Origin: Pedobacter frigiditerrae
GTDB lineage: Bacteria; Bacteroidota; Bacteroidia; Sphingobacteriales; Sphingobacteriaceae
Reading direction: 5' to 3'
Assembly (NCBI RefSeq): GCF_004331645.1
Contig: NZ_SJSK01000004.1
Span: 467,258-531,257 of the forward strand
DNA: 64,000 bases
Position numbers and translations under genes: made by a program. The notes under the pieces are model-generated. The model saw only the letters and a program-made list of their open reading frames with translations. It made no database searches and was not told where the DNA came from. Positions 34,560 through 41,600 of the stretch are shown here, piece after piece (position 1 is the stretch's first letter; each line of letters opens with the position of its first letter).

Positions 34560-35024
34560 ATGAAACCTCAACCTATCACTTTCAAAAACACCGTTAAAGC
34601 CATACTACTTTCTGTTGCGTTATTAATTTTATCTAAAAAAAGCTATAGTCAAGTCAGTTGGGACAAAGCAGCATTTCATCTTTCGTGTAAGAAAGCAGAA
34701 AATAATTGGAAACCCTTGATATTAAATGGACAAAAATTTAGGTATTGTTTTTTAGCAAAAGAATATAAAGACACCAGTGAAAAAGGAATAGACAATTTTG
34801 AAGGTATAATTCTATTAGACATTGATAAAAAAACTACAGACAGTTTAACAGCTTGGAAAATATGTGAACTTGTTAGTAAAAAAATTAAGATTGATAAGTT
34901 TATAGCTTTCAGAACTTGTGAAGCAAATAAAATTTATTCCTCTTCCACAGGCCCAAGAAATGAATCTGAAAAGCAATATCTTATTGATAATACATTTGGA
35001 ACTTACACAAGAACAAAAGACTAG
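34560..35024 (+). CDS. Exported orphan protein
   Basis: About 154 residues from the ATG at 34560 (an ATG at 34557 is equally possible): MKPQPITFKNTVKAILLSVALLILSKKSYSQ, with a signal peptide ending YSQ. Mature part has four cysteines (LSCKKA, YCFLAK, KICELV, RTCEAN) and no known motif. The 5' end including the first few codons matches the 5' end of the gene at 35107, because both follow the same repeat. Family unrecognised. Confidence 0.5.
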   Translation: MKPQPITFKNTVKAILLSVALLILSKKSYSQVSWDKAAFHLSCKKAENNWKPLILNGQKFRYCFLAKEYKDTSEKGIDNFEGIILLDIDKKTTDSLTAWKICELVSKKIKIDKFIAFRTCEANKIYSSSTGPRNESEKQYLIDNTFGTYTRTKD

Positions 35025-35026
35025 CC

Positions 35027-35092
35027 CGTCACCCCGAATTTATTTCAGGGTCTTTCATACAAGCCAGATGCTGAAATAAATTCAGCATGACG
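35027..35092. repeat. MITE-like palindromic repeat, copy 2
   Basis: A 66-bp near-palindrome: CGTCACCCCGAATTTATTTC on the left is mirrored by GAAATAAATTCAGCATGACG on the right, around TCTTTCATACAAGCCAGATG. It is the better preserved of the two copies and lies 14 bp before the next start codon. Confidence 0.8.
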
Positions 35093-35106
35093 AATTGATA
35101 AAGAAA

Positions 35107-35736
35107 ATGAAACCCCAACCCATCATTTCCAAAAAATCTTTCAGAGTTATCCAACTTTTCAGGAACATTAACTCCTACGGAAAGGATGAAAAATCTTTTG
35201 AAGATAGAAAAGACAAAATAGCTTGGAAACCAATTGAATCTACTGCTGGTTTTGTAAAGGATAATGTAGTTCATTTACCCGAAACCATTTTAGAGCAACC
35301 TAATTTTGAGCATTGCGATTTAATTTTGCTAATTGATGATAACTTTCAAACATTTCAAAACGTAGTTTATACATCAGAAAAAAACATTTGTTTTAGAAAC
35401 AAAAGCATAAATAAGTTTGATTTCCTCCAAATCAAATTAGACGAAAAAGTAGAACTTTATTTAAAACCAGGATATTTTGAAGTTGGTTTCCCAGAACGCA
35501 ATGAATTTAAAGTTTGTGAATTAACCTTAGACAAATCAGTTTCTATTAAAATAAACGGAAAAAGAGATTTTTCGTTAACCGGTAGAAGAGCAAGAACCTT
35601 TATAGAACAAGAATATATCTTTAATTACATTGGCGATTTTACAACAATTCAAATTGAAAAAGAGCCTTTTACTCCTATTGTAAAAAATGTTCCAACGGAG
35701 AAAAAGGTTGTAGATTTAATGAAACCACTGTGGTAA
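35107..35736 (+). CDS. Orphan protein of unknown function
   Basis: About 209 residues from the ATG at 35107 (MKPQPIISKKSFRVIQ); the frame opens at a TTG at 35095 in the repeat tail. No signal peptide or membrane helix. It is rich in charged residues and beta strands (FDFLQIKLDEKVELYLKPGYFEVGFPERNEFKVCELTL) and ends with a basic tail. The N-terminal word MKPQPI is shared with the neighbouring orphan and comes from the duplicated leader region. Family unrecognised; that it is a real gene rests on length and codon pattern. Confidence 0.5.
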   Translation: MKPQPIISKKSFRVIQLFRNINSYGKDEKSFEDRKDKIAWKPIESTAGFVKDNVVHLPETILEQPNFEHCDLILLIDDNFQTFQNVVYTSEKNICFRNKSINKFDFLQIKLDEKVELYLKPGYFEVGFPERNEFKVCELTLDKSVSIKINGKRDFSLTGRRARTFIEQEYIFNYIGDFTTIQIEKEPFTPIVKNVPTEKKVVDLMKPLW

Positions 35737-36520
35737 ACTCTTCTTTGGCTTATGCAGCCTACCATTGTTTATTGCACAAGTTTTCGTTTCTAAATCCGTA
35801 CCGATAGCTATCGGGAGTAATGAAAAGCTCCCGATTCTTCCCAGATGAAATCCTATCGTGTGGACATAAATATTCAGGTTTCTTTTTACGCACCACCTGC
35901 TGGTAGGTATGCCACAAGACATCAAATTTTTCCATAGGGTTACATTTAGGTGTGCTCAAGAATGTCTCACATTATTGATGCATCAAAGCATTCAAAATAC
36001 CTCGTAAAAGGAAGGCGCCAAGTTCGTCAACTGATAGTATCAAGATTGCTACTGCATCGCTACTTCTTCGTAACAGAAATGCAATGAGTCCAATATGTGT
36101 CCAATATGAGTCCAGTATGTGTCCAACTTTTTCCACAAAAACTTGGATTCATAATATAGGTATTTTACATTTACTATGATAACACTTCGATTCTGTTGCG
36201 ACTCAGAACTTAAGCAGTAGCGACGACGTTTAAACTTGATAACAAACAAAAGACAAAGGATTGGTAGCAATAGAATTCGAATAGGCATACATCACGCTTT
36301 ACGATTCCCGTTCGCACGAGACTGACGTCACATTTTCAGACTGGTGTACATACCATAGGGCCTTGATTAGGAACTAGAAAAACCGGGACTTATAATGTAA
36401 AGCGGGACTGATTTAAGCGATAATTATTAGTTTGCATTTCCAAGTCTTCGACTCCCTAAGAAGTCGGGACAGGTTCGCTGAGACTGACATTCAATAATTA
36501 AAATAATCTCCTTCTTTTAA
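35737..36520. other. Gene-free region with degenerate sequence
   Basis: About 780 bp without a convincing gene. A minus-strand frame at 35716-35959 has a protein-like stretch (MEKFDVLWHTYQQVVRKKK) that may be a gene fragment, but I cannot place it. CGATAGCTATCG (35802-35813) is a palindrome. An 11-bp tandem repeat is listed separately. Short words such as GCGGGACTGA resemble those in other repeat-rich gaps. Confidence 0.4.
36086..36129. repeat. Four-unit 11-bp tandem repeat
   Basis: Units GAGTCCAATAT, GTGTCCAATAT, GAGTCCAGTAT and GTGTCCAACTT run head to tail. Units alternate GAG/GTG at the start. It lies in gene-free DNA 450 bp before the ECF sigma gene. Could be a short minisatellite or a set of phased protein sites. 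Confidence 0.7.
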
Positions 36521-36536
36521 ATATCTTTAGTAAACC

Positions 36537-36564
36537 GAAGGATTTTAAAAATCCATACGTCTAA
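36537..36564 (+). promoter_or_regulatory. ECF-type promoter of the sigma factor gene
   Basis: GAAGGA (36537-36542), 16 bp, then GTCTAA (36559-36564). The surrounding 33 bp (36533-36565) match 27 of 33 positions of 38012-38044, upstream of the YHYH gene. The GTCTAA box resembles ECF -10 elements, and predicted transcription would begin near the TTG start codon. Autoregulation by the encoded sigma factor is inferred. Confidence 0.65.
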
Positions 36565-36577
36565 CCTCAAATTGGTA

Positions 36578-37138
36578 TTGAACGAACAAGATTTAATTCT
36601 GCAATTAAAGAAGCGAAATGAAGCTGCGTACCATCATTTGGTTAACGCTTATCGCAGACCTGTGTTTAATACAGTTTTAAATATTTTACAAGACAGTGAA
36701 GAAGCTGACGATACTGCACAAGAGGTTTTTATAAAAGTTTATCACACAATTAATTCATTTAAAGGCGATAGTTCATTAACAACCTGGCTTTACAGAATTG
36801 CAGTTAGAAAAGCGTTAGATAAACTTAGACAAAGAAAAAATAGGCAGCGGTTACAAAAGTTAATTCCTTGGTGGATGCCGAATGATGAAAATCCAAATCA
36901 GGTTTTTCATCACCCCGGAATTGCCCTAGAAAATAAAGAACGAGCGGCAGAGTTGTTTAAAGCCATAAATGACTTACCGGAAAAACAAAAAGTAGCTTTT
37001 ACGTTGATAAAAGTTCAAGGTATAAAGTACGATGAAGCGAGTGAAATTATGCAGCAAAGTATAAAAGCGATTGAATCTTTAATATCGAGAGCTAAACAAA
37101 ATTTACAGAAACAATTACAACACTATAAAAATTCTTAA
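36578..37138 (+). CDS. ECF sigma factor controlling the metal-sensor/YHYH-SCO locus
   Basis: An RNA polymerase sigma-70 family ECF factor of about 187 residues. There is no ATG in the frame back to the stop at 36518; I place the start at TTG 36578 (NEQDLILQLKKRNEAAYHHL), with TTG 36572 an alternative. Sigma region 2: FNTVLNILQDSEEADDTAQEVFIKVYHTINSFKGDSSLTTWLYRIAVRKALDKLRQRK. Region 4: AELFKAINDLPEKQKVAFTLIKVQGIKYDEASEIMQQSIKAIESLISRAKQNLQKQL with the helix-turn-helix. The predicted transcript start is at or just before the TTG, so the mRNA may be leaderless. Genes for a one-helix membrane protein and a Spy-like sensor follow at 4 and 6 bp, the cnrYXH-like arrangement. Confidence 0.88.
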   Translation: MNEQDLILQLKKRNEAAYHHLVNAYRRPVFNTVLNILQDSEEADDTAQEVFIKVYHTINSFKGDSSLTTWLYRIAVRKALDKLRQRKNRQRLQKLIPWWMPNDENPNQVFHHPGIALENKERAAELFKAINDLPEKQKVAFTLIKVQGIKYDEASEIMQQSIKAIESLISRAKQNLQKQLQHYKNS

Positions 37139-37142
37139 TGTT

Positions 37143-37436
37143 ATGGAACAAGACAAAACACCAATAACTGACGAATATTTAAAAAGCTTAGAAGGAATTG
37201 AAGCGGCAGAACCAAGAGATTTTTTCTATTCGAGATTCACATTGCGATTAGCAAATGAGCAAACACAAAAAGACTGGGTTTTCCCATTAAAACCTGCTTG
37301 GATGATTTGCACTTTGGCTGTTTTTCTACTGATAAACACGTTGTTATTAACCCAAAAAAGTAAGCCTCAAAAAACCGACGAATCTTCTATTGAAGGTTTT
37401 GCCAATGCTTACGACCAAAATATTTCATCTTATTAA
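37143..37436 (+). CDS. Putative one-helix anti-sigma factor
   Basis: 97 residues with a short acidic cytoplasmic N-terminus (MEQDKTPITDEYLKSLEGIEAAEPRDFFYSRFTLRLANEQ), a single membrane helix (about 51-69, WMICTLAVFLLINTLLLT) and a short periplasmic tail. It has no zinc-binding anti-sigma motif (HxxxCxxC), which fits the small CnrY-type anti-sigma factors. It lies 4 bp after the sigma gene. The role is inferred from size, topology and order; homology is not clear to me. Confidence 0.6.
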   Translation: MEQDKTPITDEYLKSLEGIEAAEPRDFFYSRFTLRLANEQTQKDWVFPLKPAWMICTLAVFLLINTLLLTQKSKPQKTDESSIEGFANAYDQNISSY

Positions 37437-37442
37437 AAGACC

Positions 37443-38003
37443 ATGAACTCAAATAAAAAGATTTTAACTGCCTTAGTTGTGCTTTTGCTCATCGCAAATG
37501 TGGCAACAATTGGGTTGTTTTGGTTTAAAAAAGAAAATAAACCTCAACAGTTAAAAGGCGGACCAGCAAAGTTTATCATTAAAGAACTAGAGTTAAATAA
37601 AAGTCAGCAAGAGCAATATTTAGTCTTGGTTGAGGAACACCAGCAAGGTGTTCGGCCGCTTAGGGATGAAATTAAAGATGCAAAAGATGCTTTTTTTAGT
37701 CTTTTAAGCCAACCAAACGTTACAGAAGCCGAAAAGCAAACGGCAGCAAAAATGGTAAGTGTTTCTACAGAAAAACTAGATCTATTGACTTTTAATCATT
37801 TTGCAAAGGTGCGGGCAATCTGCAATCCAACACAACAGAAAAAATTTGATGCCATTATCAAACAAGTCATGCAGATGATGGGCGAGCAACATCCAAAAGG
37901 TAGAGGGCCTCATCAAGGTCCACCTATGGACGGCCCTCCTCATAATGGCCCGCCACCACACGAAAGACCAGAAGGAGAACTTCTACCACCCCCACAAAAT
38001 TAA
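37443..38003 (+). CDS. Spy/CnrX-like periplasmic heavy-metal sensor
   Basis: A 186-residue membrane-anchored periplasmic protein. One N-terminal helix (about 8-26) is uncleaved. The domain ELELNKSQQEQYLVLVEEHQQGVRPLRDEIKDAKDAFFSLLSQPNVTEAEKQTAAKM..TFNHFAKVRAICNPTQQKKFDAI has the Spy/CpxP helical hairpin, a PTQQKKFD motif (LTxxQ-like), and ligand candidates His55, His103 and Cys111 (approximate positions). The C-terminal tail is a Pro/Gly/His-rich extension. In the cnr system, such a sensor regulates the anti-sigma factor by binding metal. It begins 6 bp after the anti-sigma gene. Confidence 0.75.
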   Translation: MNSNKKILTALVVLLLIANVATIGLFWFKKENKPQQLKGGPAKFIIKELELNKSQQEQYLVLVEEHQQGVRPLRDEIKDAKDAFFSLLSQPNVTEAEKQTAAKMVSVSTEKLDLLTFNHFAKVRAICNPTQQKKFDAIIKQVMQMMGEQHPKGRGPHQGPPMDGPPHNGPPPHERPEGELLPPPQN

Positions 38004-38015
38004 TTTAAGCAAAGC

Positions 38016-38043
38016 GAAGGATTTCAAAATTAGCTACGTCTAA
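38016..38043 (+). promoter_or_regulatory. ECF-type promoter of the YHYH operon
   Basis: GAAGGA (38016-38021), 16 bp, then GTCTAA (38038-38043), with the same surrounding sequence as at 36533-36565. It precedes the YHYH ATG by 36 bp. This places YHYH, MORN and SCO genes under the same predicted sigma factor. Confidence 0.65.
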
Positions 38044-38079
38044 CAAGAAAACCCATTAGAAACCATTTAATTAATCAGT

Positions 38080-38862
38080 ATGAAATCCATCCGCTTTAAC
38101 TCATCAATCGCTTTGCTTGCTATTATTATCTTATTAGCTTGCAAAAAATCTAGCACAACAACTACCGGTACCGTTACTAATCCGGTTATAGTTACAAGTG
38201 TTGGTGCCAATGTTCCAGAGATTTACAAGAAAATTTACGGCGCATCAAGTATTACATCTGATGGGACTTACATCACCATAAAAACAACTGGTTTACCAGA
38301 CCATAAAAGTGCGTATTATGCTACTACCAATACCCTTTATGAAGCATTTACAGGCACAACCTTTGGTGGTTTTACCTTCAATAAAAACCCTAATAGTATG
38401 GTTTCCCAAAATTATACTTTTAAAATTCCCTTAAATCCAGCAGTTAATGCAGCACATACAGCTACACCAATGGGACCAATGGGGGTAGCCATTAATGGAA
38501 TTCCTTTGTATAACCAATATGCAGGTGGTGGAGCTGCTTTAAGTGGAGAAATTGTAAGTTTTGATCAAGGTTGGGGTCATCCAGATCCAGGCTCAAGATA
38601 TCACTACCATGTTGAGCCAATTAAATTAACAACAGCAAAAGGCACAGATGCTTTAATGGGCTTTTTATTAGATGGTTTCCCTGTTTATGGCCCTAAAGAG
38701 AATGGCGCAACAGTGGCAACTGCAAGTTTAGATGCCTACCATGGCCATACAGGTGTTACTGCAGATTACCCAGCAGGCATCTATCACTACCACTTTTCTA
38801 CAGATGCACCATATTTAAATGGAAATGGTTTTTATGGAACAGCAGGAACAGTAACTTTTTAA
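38080..38862 (+). CDS. YHYH-domain lipoprotein
   Basis: A 260-residue lipoprotein (ALLAIIILLACKKSS, Cys at about residue 21) with two YHYH words, RYHYHVEPIKLT and GIYHYHFSTD, typical of the YHYH domain family, plus GHPDPGS and YHGHTGVTADYPA. Several His, Asp and Gly suggest metal coordination. The GVAINGIPLYNQYAG and GFLLDGFPVYGPKENG segments are also family features. Family members are often beside copper or SCO genes, as here. Expression is predicted to depend on the ECF sigma upstream, via the promoter at 38016. The stop overlaps the next start by one base (TAATG). Confidence 0.88.
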   Translation: MKSIRFNSSIALLAIIILLACKKSSTTTTGTVTNPVIVTSVGANVPEIYKKIYGASSITSDGTYITIKTTGLPDHKSAYYATTNTLYEAFTGTTFGGFTFNKNPNSMVSQNYTFKIPLNPAVNAAHTATPMGPMGVAINGIPLYNQYAGGGAALSGEIVSFDQGWGHPDPGSRYHYHVEPIKLTTAKGTDALMGFLLDGFPVYGPKENGATVATASLDAYHGHTGVTADYPAGIYHYHFSTDAPYLNGNGFYGTAGTVTF

Positions 38863-39464
38863 TGCTCAAATATAGTTTCTATATCTTTTTGCTGATCACT
38901 CTTTTTGTACTGCAAGCTTGCAAACATGAGAAGAGTGATTATTTAAAAATCATTAAAAACGTTCCGGTAAACCATGTAAATGCAGATAGCTGGGATTTTA
39001 AGAACGTTGCAGATACAATTTATTACAAAGACAAACGCTTTTCCGGAATTCAATTTGCATTATATCCTTCTGGCGATACTGCTTTTATAAAACCTTGTTA
39101 TGCAGGCTTGCAAGAAGGCATTTCAAAAACTTGGTATCCAAACAAACAATTGGCAGATGAGCGATTATACATCTCGGGCAAAAAAGAAGGTGTACACAAG
39201 GGTTGGTGGCCAGATGGAAAATTAAAGTTCACTTACGAATTTGATAACGATGAATTTAATGGAGTGATAAAAGAATGGTACAATACCGGAAACCCTTTTA
39301 AAGAATTTCACATGGTTAAAGGTTACGAAGAAGGCAGCCAAAAAATGTGGTGGATAAATGGAAAAACAAAAGCAAATTACATTATTAAAAATGGAAGAAG
39401 ATATGGCTTACTCGGTACAAAAAACTGCATTAACGTTGCAGATAGCGTTTTTATTAGTCGTTAA
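38862..39464 (+). CDS. MORN-repeat (YwqK-like) lipoprotein
   Basis: A 200-residue lipoprotein (IFLLITLFVLQACKHEK, lipobox Cys20). At least four MORN-2 type repeats of about 22 residues are visible: GISKTWYPNKQLADERLYISG, KKEGVHKGWWPDGKLKFTYEFD, EFNGVIKEWYNTGNPFKEFHMVK and EEGSQKMWWINGKTKANYII. These are the modules annotated as YwqK family antitoxin, but no toxin lies here, so the label is not evidence of that role. It is translationally coupled to YHYH (overlap of one base) and its 3' end overlaps the start of the SCO gene by about 62 bp. Confidence 0.85.
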   Translation: MLKYSFYIFLLITLFVLQACKHEKSDYLKIIKNVPVNHVNADSWDFKNVADTIYYKDKRFSGIQFALYPSGDTAFIKPCYAGLQEGISKTWYPNKQLADERLYISGKKEGVHKGWWPDGKLKFTYEFDNDEFNGVIKEWYNTGNPFKEFHMVKGYEEGSQKMWWINGKTKANYIIKNGRRYGLLGTKNCINVADSVFISR

Positions 39465-40077
39465 CATAATTTTTAATGCTTGTACGGATAAAAGTGAAAC
39501 AGAACGATTACCTTATTACAACAAGCCAAATTTTACGCCTTTATTCATTGGTAATAAAGATTCTGTGAGTTTATTGGTACCACATCAAATTGCAAACTTT
39601 GCCTTTAAAGACCAAAACAATCAAACCATTACCCAAAAAGATGTGGAAGGTAAAATCCACATTGCAGATTTCTTTTTTACAAGCTGTGGCAGCATTTGCC
39701 CCGTAATGACAAACCACATGAAAAAGATTGACTCAACCTACAAGGATGACAAAAACGTGGTGTTACTATCTTACAGCGTTACACCTTGGTTGGATAGTGT
39801 TAAAATTTTAAAAGTCTATGCAAAGCGGTACAATGTAACCAATCCAAACTGGCACTTTTTAACAGGTAGTAAATCCGATATTTACACCCTTGCCAGACAA
39901 TCTTATTTTGCCGAAGAAGATTTAGGTTTCACCAAAGACAGCACTAACTTTCTGCATACCGAACATTTCTTGTTAATAGATAAAAACAAAAGAATTAGAG
40001 GTATTTATAACGGAACACTTGAGTTAGAAATTAATCAACTGATAAAGGATATTGCCATTTTAAGACAAGAGGATTAA
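39403..40077 (+). CDS. SCO family protein (copper chaperone-like, SenC/PrrC)
   Basis: A 224-residue lipoprotein if started at the ATG at 39403 (MAYSVQKTALTLQIAFLLVVNIIFNACTDK); an ATG at 39391 is an alternative. Lipobox FNAC gives the anchor Cys. The thioredoxin-like fold has DFFFTSCGSICPVM with the CxxxC copper site, and the third ligand His in LHTEHFLLIDKNKRI. HIADFFF and LSYSVTPWLDSV are the typical SCO strands. Members deliver copper to cytochrome oxidase or act as thiol redox proteins. The signal peptide is encoded inside the 3' end of the MORN gene, in another frame. It is the last gene of the YHYH operon. Confidence 0.93.
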   Translation: MAYSVQKTALTLQIAFLLVVNIIFNACTDKSETERLPYYNKPNFTPLFIGNKDSVSLLVPHQIANFAFKDQNNQTITQKDVEGKIHIADFFFTSCGSICPVMTNHMKKIDSTYKDDKNVVLLSYSVTPWLDSVKILKVYAKRYNVTNPNWHFLTGSKSDIYTLARQSYFAEEDLGFTKDSTNFLHTEHFLLIDKNKRIRGIYNGTLELEINQLIKDIAILRQED

Positions 40078-40114
40078 ACCTGCTTTTGTAATACTGACGT
40101 AGTCAAAGTTTATC

Positions 40115-40170
40115 AACCACATAGGCACATAGTTAAAGCTATTCTATGTTCTTTATGTGTCTATGTGGTT
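40115..40170. repeat. Inverted-repeat element AACCACATAG, copy 1
   Basis: AACCACATAGGCACATA (40115-40131) pairs with TATGTGTCTATGTGGTT (40154-40170), 16 of 17 bp. A second copy is at 41530-41594, so the two elements bracket the genes at 40212 and 40995. It may act as a transcription terminator for the SCO operon. Confidence 0.7.
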
Positions 40171-40184
40171 AAATTATCATTTTA

Positions 40185-40192
40185 TATATTTG
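40185..40192 (+). promoter_or_regulatory. -7 promoter box of the exported protein at 40212
   Basis: TATATTTG, an exact TAnnTTTG match, lies 19 bases before the ATG at 40212. Confidence 0.5.
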
Positions 40193-40211
40193 CCATTACA
40201 AATACCAAGAG

Positions 40212-40919
40212 ATGAAAAAAATATACCTTTTATTAATACTAAGCATTTTTGTTTATCAAGCAAATGCTCAAACTGAAGCAACAAGTAGCAAAATACTATC
40301 TAAAACAGAAACCGACGAGTTTTTTACCACAGCCTTTAAAAAGAAAAACTTAATCAACTTCCCAATATTTAGAGCCTATACCTATACTGATAAAAGCGGA
40401 ACCTATAATGTTGCCCTAACCGAAAGTGCCGACACAGTTAACAAGGAAAAAGATACTGTCAACTATACCATCAAAGCATTTAATTTTAAAGTCGACAAAG
40501 CCGTAACCTTAAAGAAATGGGAAATAAACGATTTTAAAACCCCAACCTTAAAAGGTGATGAAAAAGAAACTTCTATTTGGTTCTGGACAAAATATTGTGA
40601 GTTTAATGATTTAGATGGTGATGGTATAATAGAGCCGCTTATTGTTTATGGAACTTTCGGTGCAAACGGTTATGACGATGGCAGAGCAAAAATCTTAATT
40701 TATCATAAAGGTCAGAAAGTAGCGATTAGACACCAAAATAGTGTTTTAGACCCGACCAGAAAAACCCAAGTAGACCTAACTTTTTATAGCTTGCCAACAA
40801 CCATACAAACTCATCTAAAAGAGTTGATGGAGAAAATGGTTAAAAACAAACATGCCATCTTCCCAACTGCTTATGTAGATAAAATGGATAAAAAGGCAAC
40901 TCAAATCGCTAATGAGTAA
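40212..40919 (+). CDS. Exported protein with EF-hand-like loop, unknown function
   Basis: A 235-residue protein with signal peptide ending QANAQ. About residue 137 the sequence NDLDGDGIIEPLIVYGTFG has a DxDxDG calcium-binding-like loop of the VCBS/FG-GAP or EF-hand type; in this family the loop precedes a beta-strand. It contains a KILIYHKGQKVAIRHQN segment and a C-terminal helical end. Not membrane-bound. I recognise the overall pattern from Bacteroidota hypothetical proteins but no function is known to me. A gene for an NTF2-like lipoprotein follows, and both lie between the two AACCACATAG repeats. Confidence 0.6.
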   Translation: MKKIYLLLILSIFVYQANAQTEATSSKILSKTETDEFFTTAFKKKNLINFPIFRAYTYTDKSGTYNVALTESADTVNKEKDTVNYTIKAFNFKVDKAVTLKKWEINDFKTPTLKGDEKETSIWFWTKYCEFNDLDGDGIIEPLIVYGTFGANGYDDGRAKILIYHKGQKVAIRHQNSVLDPTRKTQVDLTFYSLPTTIQTHLKELMEKMVKNKHAIFPTAYVDKMDKKATQIANE

Positions 40920-40994
40920 ATAATTATTCGATCGTTTAATTTTCAGTTAATTATGTATATTTAATTAACTAACGTAAACTAAAATTTAAACGAA

Positions 40995-41519
40995 ATGAAA
41001 AAATTATCCTTTCTATTTTTAATTGCTGCAGTTTTTGCAGCATGCCAAAACAAAGAAACTACGGCTACAACTGGTTCAAATGCTGATACCACAAAGTATC
41101 CTTATACTATTAAAGACCCAAAGGAATGGGAAATGAATACAGACCCAGCAAATTTATTGTTAGCCATGAATACGGTTAAAGCCTTCGAAAATTTGGATAC
41201 TGCAGCATTAAAAGCATTTATTGGAGATAGCATCCATTTAGTAGTGGATAGTTATGAGTTTAAAGGGTTAAAAGCCGATTTCCTTAAAACAGCACAAGGA
41301 GAGATGGATAAGTACAAAAGCATTACCATTAGCTTACAGGATAGAGAATCTGTAATCAGTAAAGACAAATCCGAAGAATGGGTTAGCTTGTGGTATAAAC
41401 AAGTTTCAGAGTTGAAAGATGGCAAAAAAGATAGTGTAAACTTTTTCAACGACTTAAGAATCAAAAACGGAAAAGTTATCATGTGGAGTGAATATATGCA
41501 ACATCCAATGGCAAAATAA
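40995..41519 (+). CDS. Lipoprotein with NTF2/SnoaL-like domain
   Basis: A 174-residue lipoprotein: LFLIAAVFAACQNKE, Cys at about residue 16. The mature part resembles the NTF2-like fold: a helix NLLLAMNTVKAFENLDTAALKAFIGDSIHLVVDSYEFKG, then strands WVSLWYKQVSELKDGKKDSVNFFNDLRIKNGKVIMWSEYMQ. Members of the fold are often enzymes or ligand-binding proteins; no active site is evident here. It lies 75 bp after the previous gene and is probably a separate or weakly linked unit. Confidence 0.65.
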   Translation: MKKLSFLFLIAAVFAACQNKETTATTGSNADTTKYPYTIKDPKEWEMNTDPANLLLAMNTVKAFENLDTAALKAFIGDSIHLVVDSYEFKGLKADFLKTAQGEMDKYKSITISLQDRESVISKDKSEEWVSLWYKQVSELKDGKKDSVNFFNDLRIKNGKVIMWSEYMQHPMAK

Positions 41520-41529
41520 CACGCTTTTT

Positions 41530-41594
41530 ACCACATAGGTACATAGAAAAGAAGGTTATAAATCCATTCTATATTCGCAATGTATCTATGTGGT
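41530..41594. repeat. Inverted-repeat element AACCACATAG, copy 2
   Basis: ACCACATAGGTACAT (41530-41544) pairs with ATGTATCTATGTGGT (41580-41594), one mismatch. It matches the element at 40115-40170 in arm sequence but has a different loop. It lies between two convergent genes. Confidence 0.7.
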
Positions 41595-41600
41595 TAATTA

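Noticed and set aside
35716..35959. Minus-strand frame with a protein-like stretch in the gap after 35736.
   Set aside because: It is short, lacks a clear start, and I could not match it to a known transposase or other family; treated as possible remnant only.
36086..36129. Possible CRISPR-like array.
   Set aside because: The units are 11 bp with no spacers and no cas genes; it is a plain tandem repeat.
38862..39464. MORN lipoprotein as the antitoxin of a toxin-antitoxin system.
   Set aside because: The YwqK-antitoxin label is a family name; no toxin is adjacent and the genes around it concern copper and YHYH proteins.
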